Of a stretch of 64,000 nucleotides of DNA, positions 1-8,466 are shown one piece after another (position 1 is the stretch's first letter; each line of letters begins with the position of its first letter). The position numbers were made by a program, and so were the translations under genes. Origin of the DNA: Sphingomonas sp. BAUL-RG-20F-R05-02 (lineage in GTDB: Bacteria; Pseudomonadota; Alphaproteobacteria; Sphingomonadales; Sphingomonadaceae); contig NZ_JAKNQH010000004.1 of NCBI RefSeq assembly GCF_022662305.1, positions 1 to 64,000 on the forward strand, read 5' to 3'. The notes beneath the pieces are model-generated. The model had not been told where the DNA came from and did no database searches. It saw only the letters and a program-made list of their open reading frames with translations.

Positions 1-1
1 C

Positions 2-136
2 CGCCGCACCTTCTTGACGCGCCTGCCATTCGAGACACGAACACTGCAGTTCTACTTTCCTGAAGAGTTTCGATGTCGGCAGGCGTACGAAAGTCTTGGA
101 GGCCCAAACCCGTGGGCCACAGGCGATGCGCTATGA
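2..136 (+). CDS. C-terminal end of an unidentified protein (partial)
   Basis: An open frame runs in from the left edge and ends at a TGA at 134-136, giving 44 residues with no start inside the window. The piece is rich in Phe, Arg and Tyr and resembles no family I know. It could be the tail of a gene that was cut when the neighbouring recombinase/transposase remnant formed. Being open over only 44 codons in GC-rich DNA, it may also be chance. Confidence 0.25.
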   Translation, partial: RRTFLTRLPFETRTLQFYFPEEFRCRQAYESLGGPNPWATGDAL

Positions 137-360
137 GGTTTTCAGTTTCCGACCTGCTGCGGTGACCAGCGACATCGCGGATGCGGGCACGGACTTGGAT
201 GCGGGCCGTCCGGATTCGGATTGGCACGTTGGTTTCGCCGGTGAAGATAGCCCGCCCTACTAGATATGGTTGGCGTCGGACAGCGATCGGCGCATGTGGC
301 ATCGGCTCCGCAAGTATCGGTGCTGCGAGACATGGCGGGGCCGTGCCGCGCCGTGCCGGG
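137..360. other. Non-coding stretch beside the IS91 remnant
   Basis: No convincing gene is visible. The stretch lies downstream of the transposase tail that reads leftwards from the neighbouring remnant. It is where the 3' terminal region (oriIS) of an IS91-like element would be expected. I could not identify a clear terminal hairpin or target tetranucleotide. Confidence 0.3.
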
Positions 361-919
361 TCACGACGCCTGCGTCCCGGATAGTAGTGTACGCGCCGGT
401 GGTACGCGGGGCTGGCGCTGACGTTCGAAGGTCTCCACGACGACCATGCGCCCTCCACAGCATGGGCATGGTGGCCGGATCTCGTCCGGTTCGGTTGGCA
501 TATCGGCCGCGGCCGGCGGCGCCACCCCGAGTAGCTGGCGGACGTAGTCGAGATGGACCTTACGAGCTGCACCGGCGAGCAGGCCGTAGGGACGAATGCG
601 GTGGAAGCCCTGTGGGAGAACGTGGAGAAGGAAGCTGCGGATGTGCGGCCCGACCCGCTTGCCAATGCCCGCCGCCACGCTCGCATCGACGACGATGCGG
701 TGTAGCTGCCGCGTGCTGAGCGGCTTGAGATAGTGCTGGCCGGGGAACAGCCAGCCGTCGACGTGCAGCACGCCCTCTTGCTGTCCAACCTTCCACCACT
801 CGCGCAGCAGCGCCGATGGGAGCATGGCGTTGCGATAGCGGCCGCCTTTGCCGCGCTCGACCCTGAGCAGCATGCGCTCGCTGTCCACGTCATGCACCTT
901 AAGAAGTGAAAGTGCTCAT
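361..919 (-). pseudogene. Chimeric remnant: tyrosine recombinase joined to IS91 transposase tail
   Basis: The frame from about 915 to 361 has two unrelated halves. The first 75 or so residues match the catalytic domain of the tyrosine recombinase that accompanies IS91-type elements: an RGKGGRYRNAMLP segment, then STRQLHRIV, ending at a GPH just where the HxLRH box should begin. Without a break the frame continues as the C-terminal part of an IS91 (Y2) transposase, with HVLPQGFHRIR-YGLLA and a CPCCGG cysteine pair. The HxxR box and catalytic Tyr of the recombinase and the HUH and Tyr residues of the transposase are all absent. A good ribosome site (AAGGAG) precedes an ATG at 919 that reads only six codons before a stop, probably the original recombinase start now joined out of frame. 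Non-functional. Confidence 0.75.
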
Positions 920-1227
920 GGCAGGACTCCTTCTCATGAACCCCCGATGCTCTGCCCGCCTCCCGCAGCGCTCAAATCAAGCGCGACGCTCGCCCGTTCA
1001 CCTCAACAGTGCTGCGAGCACCCCTCCCGCGCAGCGGGTTCGTGCTTCCACCACCTTAAGCCATTCCGGGATGGCTCTTAAACCCATAAAGCCGGAGGTT
1101 TTTAGCAACATGAACGGGCAACCGGAGTTGGAAGCCGAAAACGCGTTGCGGACGGCCGGGATCAAGTCTTTTGGCCAGCAACAGTCGTTCCCAATAGTTC
1201 ACAAGACCGGTCGCGACCCAACTATCG
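920..1227. other. Gene-free stretch between recombinase remnant and AraC gene
   Basis: About 300 bases with no recognisable gene on either strand. It begins with the AAGGAG ribosome site that once served the truncated recombinase at 919 (minus strand). Open frames crossing it have no family resemblance. Confidence 0.4.
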
Positions 1228-2124
1228 TCAAAGCGCGATGGCCGCTGCTGGTGCAGCGTGGAGCCGTTCGATGTCGGTACGTGGAGGCGCCCCAAACAAT
1301 CGCCTGTATTCGCGGCTGAATTGCGATGTGCTCTCATACCCGACGGCGAACCCTGCCGTGGTCGCCGTGGCACCGCCCACAAGCATCAGGCGTCTGGCCT
1401 CCTGCAACCGCAGCTGTTTCTGATATTCCAGCGGCGTCATGCGGGTGATCGCCTTGAAGTGCGCGTGGAGCGAGGAGGGGCTCATGCCAGCCTCAGCTGC
1501 GACTTCGTCGATGCGGATCGGCGCATCGAAACGCCGGCGGATAGCAGCGATCGCGCGGCTGACCTGATTGAGGTGACTGCCAGCGGTCGCGACGTGACGA
1601 AGCATCGGACCATGCGGGCCGATGAGCAGACGGTAGAGGATCTCGCGCTCGATAAGCGGTGCCAGCGCGCCGATCGTGTCGGGGCGGTCGAGCAGCTTGA
1701 GCAGCCGGCATGCCGCGTCGATAAGGTCGGGATCGCCGGGGTAGACGCCGAGCACCGGCAGATCTGTACGGGCCACCCCGCCGCCCTCGCTCGCGATCAG
1801 ATCGGCCAGCATCGCGGAATCGAGATCGATCTTGCAGCAGAGATAGGGTCGCTCAGCGCTCGCATCGAGCACATGACCGACCAGCGGTAGGTCAACCGAG
1901 ACCAGGAGGTAACGGGCGGCATCATAGACGACGCTGTGCTCGCCGATAGACACGCGCTTCGACCCTTGGGCGATCAGGCATAGCGAGGCCTCGTAGACGG
2001 CAGGCGTGGGGGTGCTCGGCGCGTCGGCCCGGATCAGCGACACATGCGGCATCGCCGTGCTGCAAACGCCTGTGTTCGCGACGTGCCGATCAATGACAGC
2101 GGCGAGTTCGGCGATCCGGTCCAT
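1228..2124 (-). CDS. AraC family transcriptional regulator (AraC_N type)
   Basis: A 298-residue regulator with an N-terminal cupin-like effector domain of the AraC_N type (about residues 5-170) and a C-terminal double helix-turn-helix. The first helix-turn-helix centres on DEVAAEAGMSPSSLHAHFK and the second on TAGFAVGYESTSQFSREYR, followed by the family's conserved RRLFGAPP. I place the start at the ATG at 2124, not the TTG at 2160, because GGGGAAGG lies 7-10 bases before it. It is divergent from an SDR gene 149 bp away. AraC_N regulators commonly control such a neighbouring oxidoreductase, so it probably activates that gene in response to an aldehyde or similar metabolite. The inducer is unknown. 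Confidence 0.88.
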   Translation of the reverse strand: MDRIAELAAVIDRHVANTGVCSTAMPHVSLIRADAPSTPTPAVYEASLCLIAQGSKRVSIGEHSVVYDAARYLLVSVDLPLVGHVLDASAERPYLCCKIDLDSAMLADLIASEGGGVARTDLPVLGVYPGDPDLIDAACRLLKLLDRPDTIGALAPLIEREILYRLLIGPHGPMLRHVATAGSHLNQVSRAIAAIRRRFDAPIRIDEVAAEAGMSPSSLHAHFKAITRMTPLEYQKQLRLQEARRLMLVGGATATTAGFAVGYESTSQFSREYRRLFGAPPRTDIERLHAAPAAAIAL

Positions 2125-2272
2125 GCCGACGATCCTTCCCCACTTTCGCGTCGCGGGCAAGCACCCGGCCTCGATTCTGGAGGATCGTGCAAGCTATTAG
2201 GATGATCGCTCTACCGCCCGACACAGGCCATGGCCCATCTGCGTCCCGTCACTGCAACGGAAGGACTGCATC

Positions 2273-2998
2273 ATGGCAGGAAGTATCGACAAGGTTGTCC
2301 TCATTACTGGCGCGTCGAGCGGGATCGGCGAGGCAACTGCGCGTGAACTGGCCGAGGCTGGTGCCCGGCTGTTCATCGGCGCGCGTCGCGGCGATCGCCT
2401 GAAGGCACTCGCCGATGAGCTGGGCGAAAGCGTCGCCTGGCAACCACTCGACGTCATCAACAGCGCCGTTTTCGACGCGTTCGTGGCGGCCGCCGAAGCG
2501 CGCTTCGGGCGTATCGATGTGCTGGTCAACAATGCGGGCGTGATGCCGCTGTCCCCGCTCGCTCAGCTGAAGCGCGACGAGTGGAAGCGGATGGTCGACG
2601 TCAACATCCACGGCGTCCTTAACGGCATCGCCGCGGTCCTGCCGCGGTTCGTGGCGCAGCGAAGCGGCCATGTCGTTAACGTCGCCTCGGTCGCCGCGCA
2701 CATGGTGATGCCGACCGCAACGGTTTATTGCGCCACCAAACATGCCGTGCGCGCCATCACCGAGGGGTTGCGGCAGGAGCATGACGAGGTCCGCTCGACG
2801 TTGATCTCTCCGGGCGTGGTCGCCACCGAGTTGGGCCATGACATCACCGATCCTGAGATTGCGGCGGCACTGACCGGATGGCGGAAGAAGGCGCTGACGC
2901 CGGACGCGATCGCGCGAGCCGTTCGCTACGCCATTGAGCAGCCGGAGGGAGTCGACATCAACGAGGTGATCGTACGCCCGACCGCAGCGGACATGTGA
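2273..2998 (+). CDS. SDR family oxidoreductase
   Basis: A 241-residue classical short-chain dehydrogenase/reductase. The nucleotide-binding glycine motif TGASSGIG is at residues 12-19, NNAG at 86-89, the catalytic Ser at 139 and the YxxxK pair at Tyr152 and Lys156. Arg38-Arg39 after the second beta strand point to NADP(H) preference (inference). Length is normal for the YdfG/serine-dehydrogenase-like group. The start ATG is preceded by an AACGGAAGGA stretch. It is divergent from an AraC-type regulator, which probably controls it. Substrate unknown. Confidence 0.9.
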   Translation: MAGSIDKVVLITGASSGIGEATARELAEAGARLFIGARRGDRLKALADELGESVAWQPLDVINSAVFDAFVAAAEARFGRIDVLVNNAGVMPLSPLAQLKRDEWKRMVDVNIHGVLNGIAAVLPRFVAQRSGHVVNVASVAAHMVMPTATVYCATKHAVRAITEGLRQEHDEVRSTLISPGVVATELGHDITDPEIAAALTGWRKKALTPDAIARAVRYAIEQPEGVDINEVIVRPTAADM

Positions 2999-3232
2999 GT
3001 GCGTGGCGTGCCGGTGTCGTACCCCGGCACGCCCAAACGATCGGTTCGTCCACATCAACGCGCGGCAAGTATCAGGTAGCTAGAAGGGCTCGGGAACGGC
3101 CGGATGTGGGTCACCGCAATCGTTGTGCGTTGACATGCCGTCGACAGTCGAGGCGACGTGACGCGTCGGTTGCAAGCAAATACCCGCACATGCTGAACGT
3201 CAGCATTCGCAACGATGCTCTAAGGCATGTAT

Positions 3233-3628
3233 TCACGCCGCCGAACATCCCTCTTCGATGGCGAGATCTCGCAGGATCGCGTGCAACCGATCGCCGCTGA
3301 AGCGGGAGGGGTCGAACTCACTTGCCCTGCTGATGTCGGCAAAGCGCGAAGCGTCAGCATCCGAGAGGCCGACAAAGCCCATCGCCCAGTTCGGAAAGGT
3401 TCTTCCTGCGATCGGCTCCCGTGCGAGCAGAGATACCTCGCCGTAGCGTTCATCCTGCTGGATGCGCTCGACCGCGGCTTCTACGCTGTCGAGCGGACCT
3501 TCCAAGACCTGAGCAAAGCAACCGGCATTGAACATCAAGGCGCCGGTGATATCATCGCGAGCATTGTTGCTGCGGCTAATCGCTAAAATGGCATGTAGCT
3601 CGGCAGCGAGCGTGTCTGGAACTCGATG
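3233..3628 (-). pseudogene. BLUF domain (blue-light sensor) gene, broken at its 5' end
   Basis: The frame ending at 3233 encodes a clear BLUF domain: AAELHAILAISRSNNARDDITG, then a GCFAQVLEGP strand, an RIQQDERYGEV segment, and RTFPNWAMGF with the conserved Trp/Met region. BLUF domains bind FAD and sense blue light. The frame has no ATG, GTG or TTG upstream of the internal TTG/ATG at 3538/3535, which would drop the first strands of the fold. The expected N-terminal strand appears instead in another frame (an ATG at 3628 reading MRIEFQTRSL), so one frameshift near 3600-3610 would restore a roughly 130-residue protein. In that reading the flavin-contacting Tyr of the first strand is Phe. Probably a recent pseudogene; a short internal-start product cannot be excluded. 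A cyclic-di-GMP enzyme lies downstream on the same strand side. Confidence 0.6.
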
Positions 3629-3929
3629 CGCATCAACGCACTGGCGGACACAGCATTCAGATTCCGAATAACAACTCGTCTGCCCTGCACGCTCTTTCTC
3701 TTGAACTCGTGGGTTTGGCGGTTTGAAATACGGAGCAGGAATCGAGCGCGAATCACCGGGTATGCTCCGCCTCGCCGTTGCGCGGCAGCAACCCGATCCG
3801 GGCCGGGTGCTTCTGCGTCCATCGACAAGGAGAGCCGTGCCCCGCTAGGACGGTTAATGTCCAAAAGGGGGCGCGACCAAGGTGAACTAAACGGCCGGAT
3901 GTGGGTCGTAGCCTCGCAGACTTTCTCGC
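3629..3929. other. Gene-free stretch between BLUF remnant and GGDEF-EAL gene
   Basis: About 300 bases with no recognisable gene. Long open frames exist on both strands because of base composition but show no family motif. It follows the 3' end of the GGDEF-EAL gene and would contain any promoter of the BLUF gene. Confidence 0.4.
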
Positions 3930-6482
3930 CTAATGTACGACAGCCAGGGCTTTGGCGTGGTGTAGGCGAGCAAGCTGGGGCGTTTCCGTCTCAGTCTGCG
4001 AAGCGTCAGCAGGTAAGGGGGGCACAGGACGCCCGTACAGGAAGCCTTGACCAAGCTGGCACCCCAGCTGTCTCAGCTGCACCGCCTGAGTTTCGGTTTC
4101 GATACCTTCCGCCACGACAACTTTTCCCAAGCCGCGCCCCAGGCCGAGGATGGCGCGCACGATGGGCAGCGTTCCCCCATCTGATTGGCCGATACCGGCG
4201 ACGAAAGAGCAATCGATCTTGATCCGGTCAATCGGCAACTTGCGTAGATGGACAAGCGAGGCATACCCCGTCCCGAAATCATCAAGCGCGATACACACGC
4301 CGGCGTCATGCAACATGCGCAGGTTGGCGAGGATGCTGTCCGCCGCCCGGTCGAGCATCACGCCCTCCGTCACTTCGACGCACAGGCAGGATGGCGCGAT
4401 GCCATGATAGGCGAGCCGATTGAGCACGCTCTTGGCAGCCTGCGGCCCGGATAGCTGCGCGGAGGTGAAATTCACGCTTAATACGCCAAGCCGCGCACCA
4501 TGTTCGCGCAATTGGGCAAGCGCGAGTTCGAAGACATGCTCCTGGACGAGCAGACCGATCCTTTCTGCCACCAGCACATCGGCGAAACGATCCGGCGTCA
4601 GCAGACCATGGCGTGGGTGGTTCCACCGCAGCAACGCCTCGTAGCCGCAGACTGTTTCGGTGGCGAGCGACACGATCGGCTGCATGTACAGCTCGAACTC
4701 CTCCCGTTTCAGCGCCGCTTCGGCGTCGCCGATCAACTCGACCTCTAAGTCGCGCAAGCTGCGCTGCAGGAGATCGTAGCGGGAGTAGCGCGCCCGGCCG
4801 AGCCGCTTTGCAGTGTAGAGTGCGAGATCGGCATTCTGATACAGCAGGTCCAGCGCCTGAGCGTCATCGGGATAGCGCGCCGATCCGACGCTGAGCGATA
4901 ACGTGCGCTGCTGCTCCGTCTCGCACCAGGCGTCTCCCTGCAGCCTGCTTATCGCGTCGGCGAGTGCGACCTCCGCCAGCGGGGCGCCTTGACACAGGAT
5001 CGCGAACTCGTCGCCGCCGATGCGCGCGATATCAGTGTCCGGCAGGAACCCCGTGGCGGCCGAAAGAGCCGATGCAACATACCGCAGCAGCACGTCGCCA
5101 GCGGCGTGGCCCAACCTGTCGTTGACGTCCTTCAGATAATCCACGTCCATCAAGAACAGGCTGAAGGGCGTGCCGGCGGCGATGAGCGTGTGTCCTCTCT
5201 CCTGGAACGCAGCGCGATTGCCAAGCCCTGTGAGGAAGTCGGTGTGCGCCGCCAGACGAAGCGTCTTTGCTTCGGCAAGATCGATTTCGCGTCGCTGGCG
5301 CGCCCGTTCAAGTTCCTGCCGGATTAACCGGAACCGATCGGCAATTGCTAGCGACAGCACAAGCGCCTCAAACGCGAGCGCCGCAAACGTTGCCATGTCG
5401 ACGCCGTCGTTCTGCGGTGCAAGCCCGAGGTTGCGGGCCAGCCGCGCCAGAAAGACGCAAATCACCGGTCCCCAGCCGATCATGTAGAACCAGATCACGC
5501 GGCTGCCCCGACGCACCGCGATGCAACATGACGCCGCAACCACTGTGGCCGTGCCCGCGATCGCATAGTTCAGCAGCCGATCGGTGGCGGTCGCCGGCAG
5601 CCACATGTCGGCTGCCGCCATGAGGCCCAGCACGGCTCCAGCAGCCGCCAGCAAACGACCCGCCACGGCCAAACCGCCCGGCAGGATACCCTCCTCGACG
5701 ACCGCAAAGAAGAACATGTTCCCCGCCGCCACCATCAGCCCGACGAGCACGAAGTCGATCCGGACCGCAACTGGTCCGACGAGGCTGGGCAACAGGAAGG
5801 TGGCCATGTTTGTCCAGACCAGACCATAGCAGAGCGCGACGGTGACCCACAGCAGGTACCAGCGCTGGAACGCGTACCGCTGGCCTGTGTGGATCACTAG
5901 ATTGTAGAGCAACGCCGACAGCAAGGTCCCGACAAAGAGCCCCATCAACAGCAACCACCTTGTGTCGCCTGCCGTCATTTCAGAGCTGGAGATCGCGACG
6001 ATCTTCCGCATAAGAGTCAGATCATCGATGTGCCGGAACCCGAGGTAAAGGCTTTGGACCTCCCGGCCGGGCGGCGCGATGGTGAACTTCAACAAGCCGC
6101 CAGGCGCCGCGTGGTCGTCGAGGTGAGAGTAGGCATCGGCGTGACGGATCATGCGGTCGCGACCGGCCACAAGCACCGCGATCCGGTCAAATCGCGTTTG
6201 GTCGACGAGGAGGTGCCACTGAGGCGGCAGATCGCGCAGGCGAGATGTGTCGAGACGCAGCCAAAGCCAAGTCTTGCTGCTGGTCGGCGCTCCGGTGCCG
6301 CAGCGGTAATGGGCTGCGGCTACCGCTGCGTTCGTCGCGGTGTCGGGGAGCGTGATGGTACAAGCCGTCCGGCGCAGATCGACGCTCCTGGCCGACGCAG
6401 CGTGCGGCGTCATGCTCAGAGCAAGCAACAGCAATGTGAGCCAGAGCTCTTTATATCTCGATATCACTATTGCGGCCCCCAC
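3930..6482 (-). CDS. Membrane GGDEF-EAL cyclic-di-GMP enzyme with 7TM receptor module
   Basis: An 850-residue signalling protein. An N-terminal signal segment (LTLLLLALSMTPHAASA) precedes a periplasmic 7TMR-DISM-type beta domain (to about residue 180). Then come seven or so membrane helices (about 180-390), a short coiled linker, a GGDEF domain and an EAL domain. The diguanylate cyclase motif is intact (RIGGDEFAI). The EAL domain keeps EALLRW, the DDFGTGYASL loop and the EGIETE motif, so both activities look possible. The inhibitory I-site RxxD that should lie five residues before GGDEF reads LPDT, so product inhibition is probably absent. The N-terminal receptor suggests control by a periplasmic ligand. 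The first codon is GTG; a slightly later GTG is also possible. Confidence 0.92.
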   Translation of the reverse strand: MGAAIVISRYKELWLTLLLLALSMTPHAASARSVDLRRTACTITLPDTATNAAVAAAHYRCGTGAPTSSKTWLWLRLDTSRLRDLPPQWHLLVDQTRFDRIAVLVAGRDRMIRHADAYSHLDDHAAPGGLLKFTIAPPGREVQSLYLGFRHIDDLTLMRKIVAISSSEMTAGDTRWLLLMGLFVGTLLSALLYNLVIHTGQRYAFQRWYLLWVTVALCYGLVWTNMATFLLPSLVGPVAVRIDFVLVGLMVAAGNMFFFAVVEEGILPGGLAVAGRLLAAAGAVLGLMAAADMWLPATATDRLLNYAIAGTATVVAASCCIAVRRGSRVIWFYMIGWGPVICVFLARLARNLGLAPQNDGVDMATFAALAFEALVLSLAIADRFRLIRQELERARQRREIDLAEAKTLRLAAHTDFLTGLGNRAAFQERGHTLIAAGTPFSLFLMDVDYLKDVNDRLGHAAGDVLLRYVASALSAATGFLPDTDIARIGGDEFAILCQGAPLAEVALADAISRLQGDAWCETEQQRTLSLSVGSARYPDDAQALDLLYQNADLALYTAKRLGRARYSRYDLLQRSLRDLEVELIGDAEAALKREEFELYMQPIVSLATETVCGYEALLRWNHPRHGLLTPDRFADVLVAERIGLLVQEHVFELALAQLREHGARLGVLSVNFTSAQLSGPQAAKSVLNRLAYHGIAPSCLCVEVTEGVMLDRAADSILANLRMLHDAGVCIALDDFGTGYASLVHLRKLPIDRIKIDCSFVAGIGQSDGGTLPIVRAILGLGRGLGKVVVAEGIETETQAVQLRQLGCQLGQGFLYGRPVPPLPADASQTETETPQLARLHHAKALAVVH

Positions 6483-6601
6483 CGCGGATCGTCTCGCCTC
6501 CCGCTACGGTAGATTTCCTAACAAAGAGGCAACCATCCGCCGGGTCGGCGGCAGCAGGCAGCAGATGTTCTCGCAGCGCTCCCCGGGAGCACCCGCGCCA
6601 G

Positions 6602-7429
6602 TTAGTTGGCCTGCTGCAAACTCCAGTAAGGCTCGACCGAAGGGAGGTATACTACTGGAACCTCACCGACGAACGTCTGGATCCAGTCGGCGCAGTACAG
6701 CATGCCGCCATCGACCGACTTCGCCTCGCCGAGCAGGATCAGCCCCTTCTTTGCTCCGCTCGCGACCATGTCCTGGGCGTACTCGACCGCCTCCCATTCA
6801 TGGCTGTAGCCACACACGACAACGTCGGCCGGCCCGTTGAGCAGCGCGATCGTCGGTAGCTGGCGGGCGTTCCCCCAGCTTGCCGCGACACGGGTGACCG
6901 GCAGCGCGGGATCACCGACGACACGCAACGTGCGATCGTCGAGCACGGCGTGAAGCGATTGTGCCAGCGCGAGCAGCGTCGTCCGCGGTAAGGCGTACAG
7001 CGGCACGCCAGGCGTCTGCCGATGCGCTTCCCATCCAAGCGTCCGCGCCATGCCTGTGTCGATGCCGTTCTGCCATCGGTCGTGCAGGTCGAGGACGACT
7101 AGGCCGTGCGCACGGATGAACTCACGCTTCGCGGCGAACAGGCGGTTGCCGGCGACGTGATTGAGTTGGTCGCCTTCGGACCAGAATGTTGGATCATAGC
7201 TGACGATGAGGTTGCAGCCTTTGGTGGTCGCCACCTGCAACGCGTCGATCGACGCCATCGCGACCGTCGCTATGCCGGTCACCACGGTCGTTGGGTCGCC
7301 CGCGACGATGCGGTCAACTGCGGACATTACCGCGCCATCCGTCGCCGCGGCGGCAAGGATGCGGTCGGCGAGCTGGAGCGCGGTGACGGGCTCACGCGGC
7401 GGCGGTGCGGGTTTGGTCACGCCGACCAT
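6602..7429 (-). CDS. NIF3-like protein, degenerate paralogue without signal peptide
   Basis: A 275-residue member of the NIF3/YbgI (GTP cyclohydrolase 1 type 2, or Nif3-like dinuclear metal centre) family, about 40% identical by eye to its upstream neighbour. Shared blocks include RVVGDPALPV, KKGLILLGEAKS and YCADW near the C-terminus. Where the neighbour has THEP, the FHFHDNWH block and GHVKSEQ, this copy has SYDP, LDLHDRWQ and GEAKSVD. Most likely metal ligands are therefore replaced; only the Asp of HD-W remains. It has no export signal. Its start overlaps the end of the upstream paralogue by 13 bp, so the two are co-transcribed. I infer a non-catalytic partner, perhaps forming mixed oligomers. 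Function of the family is still not settled. Confidence 0.8.
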   Translation of the reverse strand: MVGVTKPAPPPREPVTALQLADRILAAAATDGAVMSAVDRIVAGDPTTVVTGIATVAMASIDALQVATTKGCNLIVSYDPTFWSEGDQLNHVAGNRLFAAKREFIRAHGLVVLDLHDRWQNGIDTGMARTLGWEAHRQTPGVPLYALPRTTLLALAQSLHAVLDDRTLRVVGDPALPVTRVAASWGNARQLPTIALLNGPADVVVCGYSHEWEAVEYAQDMVASGAKKGLILLGEAKSVDGGMLYCADWIQTFVGEVPVVYLPSVEPYWSLQQAN

Positions 7430-8343
7430 CCCTTCGTGTCGATCTCAAGCGTGGGGTGATCGAGGTTCCAATAGGGCTCGACGATCGGCACGTATCGCAC
7501 CGGCACCTCGGGCACGAAGCCTTTCAGCCAGTCGGCGCAGTAGCGCATCCCCCATTGCTCCGACTTGACGTGGCCGAGGATGATCAGCGCCTTCTTCCCA
7601 CCCATCGCGACCAAGTCCTGCACATAGGCGATCAGGTCCCAGTCCTGCGCCTCGCCAATCACGAGCACATCGGCATGATCGAGCAAGGTGATGCCGGGGA
7701 ACGCGCTGCAATAGCCCCAGCTTTCGTAGACGGTCCGGACGGGCAGCGCGGGATCGCCGACGACGCGCATCGTCCGCGCGTGCATCTTCCGGCCGAAATC
7801 CGCGGCGAGCGCGCCCAGGGTCGTCGGCGGCAGCGTGAACAGCCGCTGGTCCTCCGGGTGCATGTACGCCGTCCACCCCATCAGCTGCTGCGTGCCGTGA
7901 TTGATGCCGTCGACGGGCTTGAGCGCATGCCAATTGTCGTGGAAGTGGAACGAGACCATGTTGTGCGCACGCAGGAAGGCGAGCTTCTTCCGGTAAAGCG
8001 GATCGTCCTGCAACTGCGTCAGCGTGTCGGGGTGCGACCAATAGGTCGGCTCGTGCGTGACAACCATGTTGAGGCCCTGTCGCGCCGCGGATTTCAGGGC
8101 ATCGAACGTCGCCATCATGGTGGTGCCGATGCCGCGCACAGCCGTCTCGGGTGCGCCCGCCTTGAAACCGTCCACGCCCTGCGCCTTCCAGGTTGCGCCG
8201 ATGTGCTGCTGCATCCGTGCGATCACCTCGCCTGCGGTCAACGGCTTTGCCGCCAGCGCCGGCGAGCCCAGACCTGCCCCGACGGCAGCCGCTGCGATCC
8301 CGCCAGCGATCACGTCACGGCGCAACGGCGCATTCCGGTCCAT
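7417..8343 (-). CDS. Exported NIF3-like dinuclear-metal protein (Tat signal)
   Basis: A 308-residue NIF3/YbgI-family protein with a twin-arginine signal near the N-terminus (LRRDVIAGG followed by an Ala-rich stretch to about residue 32), so it is probably folded with its metals and exported to the periplasm. Putative metal ligands are visible: His in MVVTHEPTYWSH, His/Asp in FHFHDNWH, and His/Glu in LGHVKSEQWGM. These correspond in position to the two-metal site of NIF3 proteins. The start ATG has GGAGAGG just before it. It forms an operon with a paralogue that has lost most of these residues. Export is unusual for the family, whose best-studied members are cytoplasmic. Likely a hydrolase of unknown substrate. 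Confidence 0.82.
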   Translation of the reverse strand: MDRNAPLRRDVIAGGIAAAAVGAGLGSPALAAKPLTAGEVIARMQQHIGATWKAQGVDGFKAGAPETAVRGIGTTMMATFDALKSAARQGLNMVVTHEPTYWSHPDTLTQLQDDPLYRKKLAFLRAHNMVSFHFHDNWHALKPVDGINHGTQQLMGWTAYMHPEDQRLFTLPPTTLGALAADFGRKMHARTMRVVGDPALPVRTVYESWGYCSAFPGITLLDHADVLVIGEAQDWDLIAYVQDLVAMGGKKALIILGHVKSEQWGMRYCADWLKGFVPEVPVRYVPIVEPYWNLDHPTLEIDTKGWSA

Positions 8344-8466
8344 CCACCTCTCCTTTGACTACCCGGCATCCTACAACTGCCATTCCCGACTGCAAGGCCA
8401 CGGGCCGACGCGCCGCGTGCAACGCATCGCGCTGCATGATAGCTGGAGTGCAGGAGAAGGTTCAGC

